The notes below the pieces were generated by a model that searched no databases, was not told the DNA's origin, and worked only from the letters and a program-made list of their open reading frames with translations. Both the position numbers and the translations under genes were made by a program. DNA of 64,000 bases from Rhynchopus sp. YZ270_cl-10. Taxonomy: Eukaryota; Euglenozoa; Diplonemea; Diplonemida; Diplonemidae. Each line of letters begins with the position of its first letter. Positions within the stretch are counted from its first letter, which is position 1. Shown here piece after piece: positions 1 through 10,378 of this stretch. Where the stretch lies: positions 203,689 to 267,688 of the forward strand of contig OZ037860.1 in assembly GCA_964035575.1 (NCBI GenBank). The letters run 5' to 3'.

Positions 1-178
1 ATGTATCATGGCAAAACGCATAAGGGGGTAACCTCCTTACTCAAAACCACCCAAAAAACCCCCCGCTCATACTCTTGAACGCTCTGCTGCCTCCCCGACG
101 CGAGTGGAGAGACTTCGTCACATCTGCAGAGGGTTTTGTGGTTCTTTTTTTGCTCCTTTCTGGGGGTTTTGTGAATAC

Positions 179-1119
179 CTACCCTACTGCGCCGTATGCG
201 GGTGGGAAGTGCCGGCTGCCACCACCCCCCTGCTGCTGCGCTGAGATCGCTGCTGCCATCTTCGCCTCCACAGCGGAGATGGCGGGCTCCAAGCCGTGCA
301 CACCTTCGCTCTGCATACACAGCAGACGGTCACGTTGGGTGTGCAGCGCTTCGGCGTCTGTACCAGCTCCTCCTCCTCCGCCTCCAAACGGGCGCAGCCC
401 AGTATCCTCACCAGGATGCGACGGACCTGAAGGCGAAGGCGACCGTGCTGGCGACGGTGATGCAGTGCGCCACGACGCAGAGGTGGACGCAGTGCGTGCC
501 TGGGTGGGGCTGTGCTGGTGGTGGTGGTGGTGGTGTTGCAAGGGCGCAGGTGCAGGTGTAGTGGTGGCACTGCTGCTGTCAAGAGGAACACCACGTCGCA
601 TGCGTTGATGGGAACGGTGCTGCATGGAACGGCCAACGCTTTGCATCTGTGGTGAAGAGGAGAGGAGAGGGTTTCAATGTGCAATAGATTAAAAAAAAAA
701 AATACAAAAAAGAAATGACATACGTGCTCACTGAACTCTTGGTCCTGCCGCTCCTTCTCTTGGTGTGCGACAGCAGCGCCAAGCTCCTGGACCTGTTCCC
801 GCAGAAGCGCGATGGTGCTGTCGCGGTCGGCGACTGCGGCGGCAAGCTTCTCGTTCTCCTCGCTGAGTGCGTTGGCCTCCTCGTTGAGGAGACGCGACTG
901 TGCCTGCAGCGAGTCGATCTTGAGGTACGCCGCGTCCATGGCACGGCTCATCTCATCCATCTGCTGTGCCGTTGCCGCAGACGCTGCCGCAATCGATGCC
1001 TCCACCTCCATACGCCTCATGGGCACAGCCTGCAAGGCCTGCCCTTGCCCCTGCCCTTGCCCTTGCCCTTGCCCTTGCCCCGCATACACGTCGGGAGGAC
1101 CCCAACCATCCTCCTTCAT
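179..1119 (-). CDS. Coiled-coil protein with GQ repeat, two exons
   Basis: I do not recognise the family. Exon 1 is 724-1119 and exon 2 is 179-646, separated by a 77-nt intron (647-723) with a GTATGT donor and CAG acceptor in phase 0. The joined frame gives about 287 residues. The N-terminus carries a (Gly-Gln)n run made by the CCCTTG hexamer repeat seen on the plus strand near 1040-1080. It is followed by roughly 90 residues of Glu/Ala/Leu-rich heptads that should form a coiled coil. The second half is low complexity: a run of six His, Ser/Pro stretches, a run of Gly and a Gln-Gly tract. The start is the ATG at 1119. The frame stays open upstream to a CAG near 1161, so that AG could be a trans-splice acceptor or the end of another intron. 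The 3' end lies near the window edge but the stop is inside it. Confidence 0.55.
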
Positions 1120-1310
1120 TGTTAGCAATGTGTACTCCGCGTTGTACCGGACTTCCTGGTTAGAGGTTTTTTGGGGGAAAGTTGAAGTGAGTTCAGTAAG
1201 GGGAAATGGTGTCTGTTGTTACGTTCTTAGGGAATCTAGAGAAAAGAGACATCTTGAAGATGTGTCATTTGTGACATAAGCCGCCCTCAAATAGAAACTG
1301 AGAAAAGGCC

Positions 1311-3217
1311 TTAGAGCTGGCGCATCTCGTCGTGCATCGCAGCTGTGAGCGACTTCGTTTCATCGACGCTGTCCTGGCCAAGCTCCCAGACGAAGATACC
1401 CGCAAGGCGCTTCTCGTGTGCCCAGCGGACCTTCTTGCGGCATTGGTTGCGGCCGTTGAAGAGAAAGCCTTTGTATTTGTTCGCGTCCTCCGCCAGCGCC
1501 GTGGCGTCGTGCAGCTCCGACAGCGTGCGTACGTCTGTCTGCGAGCGTGCGTACGCAGGCACACCCAGCGCCACCTTCTCTGCAGGCACACCCTTAGCGA
1601 GAAGCGCCTCCACAGCACGCTTGCTTGCCTTGAAGGAGGCATGACCACCGGGTTGTTGGGTGAAGTCGTATGTCTGTTGGTGTTTTGGGATAGGGTTTCC
1701 TCTGGCACATTTTCCTAGCAACTACATGCTTGTTTTTCGGATCAAAAAATAGGGGGGAAATGAGGAAAAGGACGTACCATGTAATTAATGCGGTCGACGT
1801 ACTGTATGGCGTCCCCCTCGGGCGCGTCCCAGTAGTGCAGCGCGACGGTGAGGCGCAGGCCTGCTGGGCGAAGCACCGCACTAAGGTCCTTGAGCAGCAG
1901 TGTGAGGAGCTGCTTCTGCGCAGGTGTCTGCGGCACCTCCCAGTCGACGTCGATGCCGTCCAAGGCGTGCTCCGTGCACACAGCCTTCAGCTCGGAGACA
2001 AGACGTGCGCGCAGCTCCTTCTTCTTTGCGACACCTGAGACAAAGGAAAGAGTGTGTAGCAATGTCAAAAAAAAAGGATATGTGCCTGGATGCAGACAGA
2101 AAAACTTCTATCAATTGATAACAATCGTTAGAAAAGCTGTGCTTTGAAGATGTGCCCTTGAAGGAAAGACATACGTTCAAAGTGTGCCGATCGCCCGCCG
2201 CCGCCAACGGACAGCAGGACGGACTGCACACCGTGTGTCTTCGCAGTGCGTGCGAAGCGGAGCTGCTCCCTCGCGATGCCGGGCTCATGTGAGATGGAGC
2301 CGTCAGAGGCGGGGTGCACGCTGTTGTGTGAAGGATGGACACCAAGCATAGACAAAATAGAGACAATAGGATATACCGTCTTTTGAAAAAATATGGACCA
2401 GAAATAACATGGACCAGAATAATGATGGACCAGAACAATTATGGACCTTTTGGGATTTTTTTTTTTTATGGACCTATTTTTCTGGTCCGACACATGTGTG
2501 GGGTTTTTTTGTACTTGTCCAGAATTTTGACAGGGAGTCGCGCGCGCGAAGCGCGTGCGACGACCGCTTGTGTGGGGAGAAAGCTCGGAATGGGTCTACC
2601 GGGCCCACATATAAGCCGAGATGCCCCGCCAACGTGCGATACCGAAAGCTCGGAATGGGTCTACCGGGCCACATATAAGCCGAGATGCCCCGCCAACGTG
2701 CGGTACCGAAAGCTCGGAATGGGTCTGAAAATGGACAAGTTCAAAAAAAAAGCCTAACACAGATGGACCAGAAATAACATGGACCAGAACAATTATGGAC
2801 TTTTTGGGATTTTTTTTTTTTATGGACCTATTTTTCTGGTCCATAATTTTTCAAAAGACGGTATGCAAGACGATCCTACGTCATTGAAAAAAAGTTGTAC
2901 CTGAACAGAATCAATTCGGTCACATGCGGGGCAATCTTGGCAATATGCGTCTCGACGTGGTTCAGGCGGTACTCCGGAACGTATCCGGACAGCACAGACA
3001 GGGGCCTATCCTCAGTAGGTGCTGCCTGTGTTGCTTCTGCCGGCTGTGACTTGGGTACTGTGCTTGACATGCTGGATGTATCAAAAGAATACGCCACCCC
3101 CGCCACGACAACAGCCGCAACAACACCTGTTGCGAACGTGCTCCACAGTGAAGAAGCCGGCTTCGCCTCCGAAGCACTCTCTTTCACCTTCTGTTTCGCA
3201 ACCACCTTCTTCCCCAT
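1311..3217 (-). CDS. GH18 chitinase-like protein, type II membrane anchor, four exons
   Basis: Glycoside hydrolase family 18 protein of about 360 residues. Exons are 2901-3217, 2175-2320, 1778-2034 and 1311-1673; all junctions are GT-AG and the phases agree. A short basic tail is followed by one hydrophobic segment (about residues 25-45), so it is probably a type II membrane protein facing the lumen or outside. The family signature DGIDVDWE is at residues 180-187, with Glu187 as the expected catalytic acid. An early strand VTELILF leads into the first barrel loop, LSVGGGG follows, and MTYD (240-243) is spliced exactly across the last intron. All catalytic landmarks are present, so it is likely active on chitin or N-acetylglucosamine glycans; the substrate is not certain. 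Intron 1 is 580 nt and contains a 0.5-kb inverted-repeat element. A CTCAG lies just upstream of the ATG and may be the trans-splice acceptor. Confidence 0.85.
2374..2863. mobile_element. Inverted-repeat element (MITE-like) inside GH18 intron 1
   Basis: The ends match as inverted repeats: TACCGTCTTTTGAAAAA on the left and its complement on the right, extended by a shared TATGGACCA stretch. The palindromic TA at each edge fits a TA target duplication, as made by Tc1/mariner-type elements. Inside are sub-terminal repeats of the ATGGACC motif and a tandem repeat at 2581-2731. There is no coding region. It sits wholly inside the intron and leaves the splice sites untouched. Confidence 0.7.
2581..2731. 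repeat. Tandem 64-65-bp repeat, 2.3 copies
   Basis: Units start at 2581, 2646 and 2710 (the third is partial). Each begins AAGCTCGGAATGGGTCT and differs by only one or two bases. It lies inside the intronic inverted-repeat element and is GC-rich compared with its surroundings. Confidence 0.85.
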
Positions 3218-3986
3218 GGTGCTTGTGTAAGACTGAGAAGGTGATGTGTGTGTCAAATGGAGAATACACAGCGAAGTTAAGGTGATGGTCAAAAAACCCT
3301 TAACAGGTAGGCAGGATGATCAAGAGAAAAACAATACTTTATTTTTGTAACCTTGCTTGTATGCGTACTACCGGGTCTGTGTCTACACAAAACGCTGGTG
3401 CTTTAAAAAGTTGTAACAATGTTGCTTCGCTAACAGCGTGTGTGTCAGAGTTGACCAGGGGATTTCGTGTTTAACTAAGCCGACCCGTGTGCTCGTATTT
3501 GAAATACATACGACTTCCGCTGGGTATGTGCTTTGTTTCTTTTTGCTCCCCTATGGGTCAAATGCTCGACAAAGACCACACGCGTGCGCTGTACAATGTG
3601 TGACCAAGTTAATTTGGGTTTAATCTACAGTCGGGCAGTGTTTATGCCCCTTATAATTATGACGGTTTTGGGGGGAGTTTTTTGGGCTTACCGCAGAAAT
3701 ATTAACACATGTCCTGGCTATCCCCCGCGTTACCCTTTTTTGGAGATGTGCTTACGTTCATCCACTTGCAATAAATCCTCTATAGTTCTTCCCTATTATG
3801 TAGCTAGCAGTTTGAGGGGGGAAAAGGGACATATTGACAGACGAATGTGCACACCGAAAACAATTAATACTTACTTATGATCTTTTTTTCCAAGACAGCA
3901 AAAAGGAGTGTTTTTTTTTTCGTATGAAGTCACAACCCGTGGGTACCGCATCAGAAACGAAAGGGGCTGGAACGAGGTTTACCTCC
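3218..3986. other. Spacer between GH18 and MFS genes
   Basis: AT-rich spacer of about 770 nt. It should hold the 5' leader of the GH18 gene and the 3' UTR of the MFS gene. I see no coding region and no clear repeat. Confidence 0.5.
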
Positions 3987-5513
3987 TCACCTCCGGATCA
4001 ATGGGTCGTGTTCCCTGCCTTCGTCTTCTGAGCCTTCTGATTCGCAGTTGTCGTTGACCACAACCACCTTTGACGGCTCCTCTGACACAGTCTCTTCCCA
4101 CCTTGGCACGATGCAGAGCAGCCGTGTACGCACCAGAATCGAGGCGTAGTGGAACAGACACGTCAGCAGAAACGTGAACTCAAAACTGTAGCTGTCCACC
4201 AGCAGCCCCCCGATCACGGCAGATCCAGACCACCCGACTTGCTTCACAGCCTGCCACGATGCCCATCGTGCTCGCGTCTTCTTCGGGACAAAGTCGCCCA
4301 TCACACTAGTAGAAATAAACCCTGTGCTCTGGATGCACAAACAACGGAACAAAAAGCAGGCCACCGCAGCCGCCTTCAGGTACACAGTACCAAACGTGGT
4401 TTTGTAACCGAGAATCACCAACCCGATCATAGCAGACACACCCACAACCCACACAACGAGCTCTGCTTGGATACGTCCAAGCTTGCGTGACACCTGGCGC
4501 GACATGTAGACCCCACCCGCACGCAGCAGGGGCAGCACCGAGATGACGCCGTACACCACCATGGGGGAGAGGCCGAGGCCGTTGTGCTTCACGTCCTCGA
4601 AGAAGATGGGGAAGAACTTCACCGTCATGCCCGACCCAAAGCACACAATCATGTCGCTCAGGGTGTAGATAATGGGGATCTGCGCGTAGGCGGCGTTTGT
4701 GTACCCACTGTCCTCCTTCTTCTCTGCCTCGCCTATCGCCTCCGATGCACGTGTCAGGCTGAAGTCGTCGTTGAACTTCAGGCATACCAAAAAAACAGGC
4801 AAGCGTACAAAGGCGCCTGTCGCTACAATGATCAGCAAATTCCGTGTATTCCACTCATTGTGGCCCACAATCAGAAACGGGAGGCAAAACAGCGGCCCGA
4901 CGACATAGCAGTAGTTGCACCACATTGTCAGCTTTGCGGTGTAGTCCTGTCTGTTGCCTGTCTCGAGCGAGTCTGCTTGGATCGCTTTGTACGCTGCGTC
5001 GCTAAGCGACTCACTGATGTAGATGCAAGCCACGATGATGCACAGAATGAAGAAGAGATACGTCCCGATCCCGTTGATCTGGCTCTCCACGTACTCGTCA
5101 GACGAGCTGCTGTCGCTGTCACTGTTGTTGAGATGGATCGTGTCCGGCTGGAGGTACGTCAACACTCTGTCATCCACGGCACACGCAGTGGACAGTGCAA
5201 ACAGCAGCAACGAAAACACAAAAGTACCAACAGCACCCACACGAATGACCCTGTCCCGCCGCCCCTTGTCCGCGAAATAGCCCCCAATAAAGCCAGGCAG
5301 CAGCGCGCACACACCAAATATCCCCTCTGAGTACCCCACCTTCGCCACAGAAAGCGTGATCTGTTGCATCAACAGCGCGATCGTGCCCGACAGCAGGATG
5401 CCGTTGGAAAAGGACACCGTCAGCCAGTACAGCACGGCGTAGCGTGCGTTCTTGTTTGTTGTGCCGAAGCCGCTCAGAAGCCATTCGGCAACCAGCTCAT
5501 CGCTGTCGTCCAT
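3987..5513 (-). CDS. Major facilitator superfamily transporter
   Basis: A single-exon protein of 508 residues with about 11-12 hydrophobic helices. The loop after the second helix reads GGYFADKGRRDR, which fits MFS motif A (G-x3-D-[KR]-x-GRR). A Ser/Asp-rich loop near residue 130 lies between helices 3 and 4. The acidic C-terminal tail ends DPLIRR, which could act as a sorting signal. The substrate cannot be told. I chose the ATG at 5513 because CTTTCAG lies about 20 nt upstream, as expected for a trans-splice acceptor, and the acidic N-terminus MDDSDEL suits a cytosolic tail. It is transcribed with the flanking minus-strand genes. Confidence 0.85.
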   Translation of the reverse strand: MDDSDELVAEWLLSGFGTTNKNARYAVLYWLTVSFSNGILLSGTIALLMQQITLSVAKVGYSEGIFGVCALLPGFIGGYFADKGRRDRVIRVGAVGTFVFSLLLFALSTACAVDDRVLTYLQPDTIHLNNSDSDSSSSDEYVESQINGIGTYLFFILCIIVACIYISESLSDAAYKAIQADSLETGNRQDYTAKLTMWCNYCYVVGPLFCLPFLIVGHNEWNTRNLLIIVATGAFVRLPVFLVCLKFNDDFSLTRASEAIGEAEKKEDSGYTNAAYAQIPIIYTLSDMIVCFGSGMTVKFFPIFFEDVKHNGLGLSPMVVYGVISVLPLLRAGGVYMSRQVSRKLGRIQAELVVWVVGVSAMIGLVILGYKTTFGTVYLKAAAVACFLFRCLCIQSTGFISTSVMGDFVPKKTRARWASWQAVKQVGWSGSAVIGGLLVDSYSFEFTFLLTCLFHYASILVRTRLLCIVPRWEETVSEEPSKVVVVNDNCESEGSEDEGREHDPLIRR

Positions 5514-6067
5514 GGTTTGTATAGAAATCTGAAAGTGTTGGTGAGAATGCCGGGATAACACATTGAGAAAACTTTGTAAGATGAAATCAGAAAAAAAATT
5601 GGCCTTTATTTTTACCTTCTAACATTTCTTGCAGGGGGGGTCAGGTATTGGGGATAGGGTTGGGTTATTTTTTAAGTAAGGACTGCAGTGGGGAAGAAGT
5701 GTATTGCACAATGTGACAAAAAAAAAACAACTCGGCCGATTGAACGTGTCCTCGCACACACATCTGAAAGGGATGACTGCTGAAAGGTGCAACACATCAT
5801 CTCATGTGCAGAGTCGTAACAACAAAAGGGATTGGGAAAGAAAAGGTTGTCAGGACACAAAGAGGAGACTACCCTGAAGATAAATGCCCACCCTCCTCAC
5901 CCCCTTCCCCAAGGACACATACACACATGAGTGGTCAATGTTCCGCTCTTAGGAACTACCCGCAACTGCGTTCAAGACACACAGGTGTTTTAACAGAAAT
6001 GGTGGTTATTGATGCACACACCTCATATGCTAGCCATGGATGAAAGCACGAATAAAAAAAAGTTTAA

Positions 6068-6100
6068 AGATGAACCTAAGCCTCTTGTGCTTAGTCACCT
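6068..6100 (+). repeat. Stem-loop cassette, AGATGAA/CTAAGC family
   Basis: Reads AGATGAAC, then CTAAGC, a loop CTCTTGT, then GCTTAG and TCACC, followed by an A tract. The CTAAGC/GCTTAG arms pair perfectly. Related copies occur at 18698, 20475, 27102, 27358, 33019, 38149 and 44569. Confidence 0.6.
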
Positions 6101-6243
6101 TGCAAAAAAAAAAAAGTGAAACGTTGCGACGACTGGCCACACACCTTTCATTTTACGACGTTTTGCATCAACATATTACAGTATAGTTGTGTCTACAAAT
6201 GGCCAAAAAGAAGTGATGCCCATTTTCAGGCATTTGTTTTAAA

Positions 6244-6443
6244 AGCCAAAAAGTGGGATTTTCCAAAACTGATTCTTGTATTTTAGGGTGTTGTTTTGGC
6301 TCTAATTGCCCAAAATTGTGTTTTTCGAACCGAATGACCCCCTCCTCTGAGTTCACCATATTTTTGCTCGATTTATTTAGTGGAGTAGAACCCCCCTAAA
6401 CGGCTATTTAAACCCAAAAACACACATTCAAAATAAATAGTGT
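6244..6443. repeat. Exact 200-bp direct repeat, copy 1
   Basis: I find no difference from the copy at 6651-6850. The two are separated by 207 bp, so this looks like a very recent local duplication with a 407-bp period. No coding potential is evident. Confidence 0.9.
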
Positions 6444-6650
6444 TAGAGATTTGCCGTACAAATATGGCTGTAGAAATAGGCCAATTTTTTTTGTGAAAAT
6501 GGGGGTCGGGGACCTTGTATTTAGAAAAATTGTTGGGTAATTTTTTTCCAAAAAAAATGACGTATTTGGACGTTTTCGCGCTCGATCTTCCCAATCAAAA
6601 AAAAACCAATAGCTATTTTTCACAACCTGGTCTGGTTACTTTACCCACTC

Positions 6651-6850
6651 AGCCAAAAAGTGGGATTTTCCAAAACTGATTCTTGTATTTTAGGGTGTTG
6701 TTTTGGCTCTAATTGCCCAAAATTGTGTTTTTCGAACCGAATGACCCCCTCCTCTGAGTTCACCATATTTTTGCTCGATTTATTTAGTGGAGTAGAACCC
6801 CCCTAAACGGCTATTTAAACCCAAAAACACACATTCAAAATAAATAGTGT
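6651..6850. repeat. Exact 200-bp direct repeat, copy 2
   Basis: Same sequence and length as 6244-6443. The flanks differ: the first copy is followed by TAGAGATTT and this one by an A/C tract. Confidence 0.9.
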
Positions 6851-7396
6851 AAAAAAAACCCCCCCCCAAAAAAAACAATGGAACCTTTAGTGCAGACCCA
6901 TAATACCAAACACAAAGGCACCGTCTCACTGTGAAGAACTTCTTCAGGTGGAATCGGATGTGCCACTCATATCGTTTCATATCCCCTTTCGTTGCGTTGG
7001 GGGTGGAAATGTTGAAATATGTTAGGTGAAAATGTCTTGCTGTGCGACGTGAACCCCAACCAACCCAAACCACCTGACGTTAACGATGTGAACTACTGGA
7101 GTGTTTTCCCCCACCCTTTTTCAAAAAGGGGGAAAGACACAGCGGTTGGACACCGAATATCTGTGCAAGGACGTTCCCTCCTACGCACCAAAAGCCCACC
7201 CCACACCCAAGGGATGACCCCACACCGCTCTAAAAGACCAAACCCCTTCCCCCTCCCAATGCAGTGTGCTGACGGCACTCTCTATTCTCCTTTGCGCAGT
7301 TTCGCGAGGTGTCTTTGTTCCTGCGGGTTTTGTTGGGTAGCAAAAACAGATTTCTTTTTTTGGAACACATTATTTTAACTCAGGCTGGTTACTGGG

Positions 7397-8637
7397 TCAG
7401 CCCTTACAGCTGAAGTGCGCCCGCCAGAGGTGTGAGTGGGAGTCAGTTGGTGTGGGACATTTTTTCTATAAAAAAAAAGACATACATTCTCTATCCGCTC
7501 CTTTGCCTCCTGCGCTGTGTCGAGTGTGCCTGCAGCAAGCCCTGTGATATCTGCACGCACTCTGCTGTCTGTGGGCAGTGCGCTGGAGGGCAGTGTGTTG
7601 TCAATGGCAGTGGTGGGTGTCTGCTCGCGTGCCCAGTAACAGTGTGCGGCGTCTGTGCCGTCTGTGAACTCCACGCCCTTGAGCCACGAGCCCGACACCC
7701 GCGACAGCACCATGCGTGAGTCCGACCCAGACGCCTCGTTGCTGCTTGCAATGAAGATCTCTCCTGAGAGCTCGTCGTCCTTGTGGCGCACCTGTTCGTC
7801 CTGACTGCTCCACCACCCGCCGGTCAGCGCACCCGCAAGCCCTGAAGAGTTGTGTTGTGTTAATGTCTTGGTAAAGTAAAGCATCTACATACATTTCCCC
7901 CCGTCGCTCATCCACTCCATGAGGTGCCGCTGGTCGCCAAACCCTACCCTGCACACCAGCGGTGGCTCTGAGTTGTCTTTGAACTCCACGCAGCCGACGT
8001 GGTCAAGGATGCGGTTCCCCGTGAGCACACCGCCGACACTGATGGAGGGGAGCGTCCACTGCACTTTGTAGCCCGAGGCAAACTCGAGGTACTTGACACC
8101 ATGCTCGCCGCCCTTGACAGCGTTGCCTGCGAAGTAGCCGCTCCACTTGGCGGTGCCGGTGAACTTCCACTTGCCTGCCTCAGACGAGAGCACCTCCCAG
8201 CATGCGACGGGTGGGTGGTGCGAGGTCTGCTCTGCGAAGACCTGCGTGCCGTCTGCGAAGGTGCTCTCGTACGTCTCCCCGAGCACAGGGTTGAAGGGCT
8301 TCTTGCAGGCAGTGTTGATGTGCAGGCCGCTCACCACCATCGCCACGGTGTGCTTCATCTTCTCGATGTCCGTCTCCGCCGCGTCGATGAGTCTGCAGTA
8401 CTCAGGCATCGTCACCCAACCACGCGTCATGCGCTCGAGGAAGGACGCAGGCTCGCACATCGTCACCGGCATGCTCACACTCACAAGGTCCTTCCCCTCC
8501 ACGAACGTTGCGCCGAGACGCTTGATGAAGGCCCACGCACTGTCACGCTCCTCCTTCAGCGCCTCTGCTGTGTACTCGTAGTCGTGCCCTTGGCCCTTCG
8601 GCTCCACAGGCGTCTCGACCTTGAACGGGTACGTCAT
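7397..8637 (-). CDS. Oxysterol-binding protein-related lipid transfer protein, three exons
   Basis: Short ORP/OSH-type lipid carrier of about 389 residues consisting of the OSBP ligand domain alone, with no PH domain. Exons are 7893-8637, 7841-7486 (minus order) and 7465-7397. The introns are 51 and 20 nt; the last is so short that the C-terminal 22 residues are provisional. The fingerprint EQTSHHPP is at 136-143, where the EQVSHHPP motif of the family lies. KPFNPVLGETYE precedes it at about 113. Near the end, a basic helix (RVRADITGLAAG... EAKERIE) matches the usual OSBP C-terminal region. Proteins of this family carry sterols or phosphoinositides between membranes at contact sites. The start at 8637 is preceded by TCTCTGCAG at -11, a good acceptor. 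Confidence 0.9.
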
Positions 8638-10002
8638 CGTGTTGTGCCTGCAGAGATCGTGAGAGGGGAGCAGGGGACAGGGGGAGGGGGGAGGGTATGC
8701 GAAGCTGAGGGACAGCATGAGAACATTGTCCCCTCGTTGAGAGCAAGAAAAGGCCTTTTTTGTTTGAAAACCTTGCGTTTCCCACTACGGGAAAGAGGGG
8801 GGGGAAAGCCAAAAAAAAAAAAAAGTGGAGAAGTTTTGAAAGTGCTGTATGAATAATAACACTTTTTGCAGGACTCACAGCCACTGCGGGAACACTCCAT
8901 GGGGCTGTGACCCTACACAGAGGAGCTCCCGTTTTTGTAGGAAGGTTGTGAATAAAATCTCTACAGAAAATTGCCCTTAACGCCAGCCATTTTTGAGGAA
9001 ATGACTACTTTGTTAAAGAGGCATCAGAACAAAAAAGGAGAAGACTTTTGTAGAAATGAACCGAAGATCACGTGCCTAGTCACCTCGAAAAGAGAAGTTG
9101 GAAAGTGCAAACGCCTCACCGTTCATCGGCGGACGCAGACACTAAAAGAAAGAGCGAGGGGTGTGTGTTCTTTATAAGGAGAACAGGGGAAAATAAACTG
9201 TAGTTGTTGATGCAGGCACCTCCGACTGACCTACGTACGACGCCAGCCATCCGGATGAAAGCACAAAGTACCCTGCGGCCTACAACAAAAAAAAATAAGA
9301 ACTCCCCTCTGGAAGAAAACCCCAGGTCAGCCGGACAGTCCTCGAGAAGACGAAATAGATAAAAAGCTGAGCGAAAAAAAAAGAAGGGACTGAACAAGAA
9401 TGGGACTGGTTGTTGTTAGGAAAAGAAAAACAACAATAATTTCAAGTTGCAAAGAAAATACTGTAATACATGTGCCTCTCGTGCACACACACTAAAAGAG
9501 AAACAATAGTGAAACAAAAAAATATGCGGTACAATACCCCCACTTCCCTCGCCTGCGCTTTGTGATGAAAGATAAAACTTTGCTTTTTTTCCCCTTTCTG
9601 CCAAGAGAAGTTTCGCTTTTGCGAAAAAGAGAGAAAAAGTGCAGAACCAGCAAAGCTTTTTGCAACACCCGCAGTTTGCTAACAAAGAGCAAAAAGGAAG
9701 GCAAAACAGCGTGGTTTGGTGGTGGTAGGTATTTACTGGAAAAAAACAAACAAACAAACCATTTTTCCCTGTGTGGAGTCGCTGTGTCAGCGGCCTTCAG
9801 CCTTCTGCCTCAGCATTTTCATTCCACTCATCTGGTCCCGAAATGCATTTTGTAGTGGAACTGCTACAAAGTCTTCGCTTGAAAGATGCAAAAAAAAGTT
9901 GTGTCTCTTTGTGCTGTTCGTTTGTAGCATTGAGGCATCTATACAATGCATTTTTAGCCATACCCCTTTTTGGTATTGAAAAATTCGTTTTTTTTTAGAA
10001 GT

Positions 10003-10050
10003 GATAATCTGTCGGTTCAGTGTAGCCGTCATTCAAGACAGTCTTCACTA
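10003..10050 (-). repeat. Stem-loop cassette, GATAATCTGT subfamily
   Basis: After a T tract: GATAATCTGT, then AGTG-TAG, an inner pairing, TCTT and CACT. The outer AGTG/CACT arms pair. Strand is given as minus because read that way the unit ends in an A tract. Kin occur at 32656, 57313 and 62140. Confidence 0.6.
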
Positions 10051-10263
10051 TCATTTTCTATTTTTTTTTTTTGCTGAGTGCTGTCCGAGGCTGACCGAGA
10101 AAAAACCCCCCGCCGGCCTACTACGATGACCTTCGTTCACATCTTGTAAAAGACGTGCAATTTTTTGTCCAGATCAACTCCCCCCCAAAGAACAAGAAAA
10201 ATACAAAAAAAACAAGCGGAAAGCGGAGAAGCACATGATATTCCCCCAAATTTTCAATGAAGA

Positions 10264-10290
10264 AGACGACACACACACACACACACACAC

Positions 10291-10327
<37 letters not shown>
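10264..10327. repeat. Microsatellite (AC)n then (ACATAC)n
   Basis: Dinucleotide AC repeat that passes into ACATAC hexamers. It lies in the 3' flank of the EF-hand-like gene. Confidence 0.9.
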
Positions 10328-10328
<1 letters not shown>

Positions 10329-10378
10329 CTCTTTTTCTCTCCCCCCTCCATCCTCTCTCTCTCTCTCTCCTCTATCTG

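Larger units (their letters stand above)
5514..7396. other. Spacer between MFS and OSBP genes, with duplicated segment
   Basis: About 1.9 kb with no supportable gene. It contains an exact 200-bp direct repeat (6244-6443 and 6651-6850), a stem-loop cassette at 6068-6100 and a second cassette type at about 5998-6050. Homopolymer A/T tracts are frequent. Confidence 0.6.
8638..10378. other. Spacer between OSBP and EF-hand-like genes, rich in stem-loop cassettes
   Basis: About 1.7 kb with no supportable gene. It holds cassettes of several families: about 9104-9148 (GTGCAAACGCCTC type), 9197-9265 (GATGCAGGCACCTCC type), 9465-9490 (TGTGC-loop-GCACA type) and 10003-10050 (GATAATCTGT type). Most lie next to an A or T tract. 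Confidence 0.55.
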
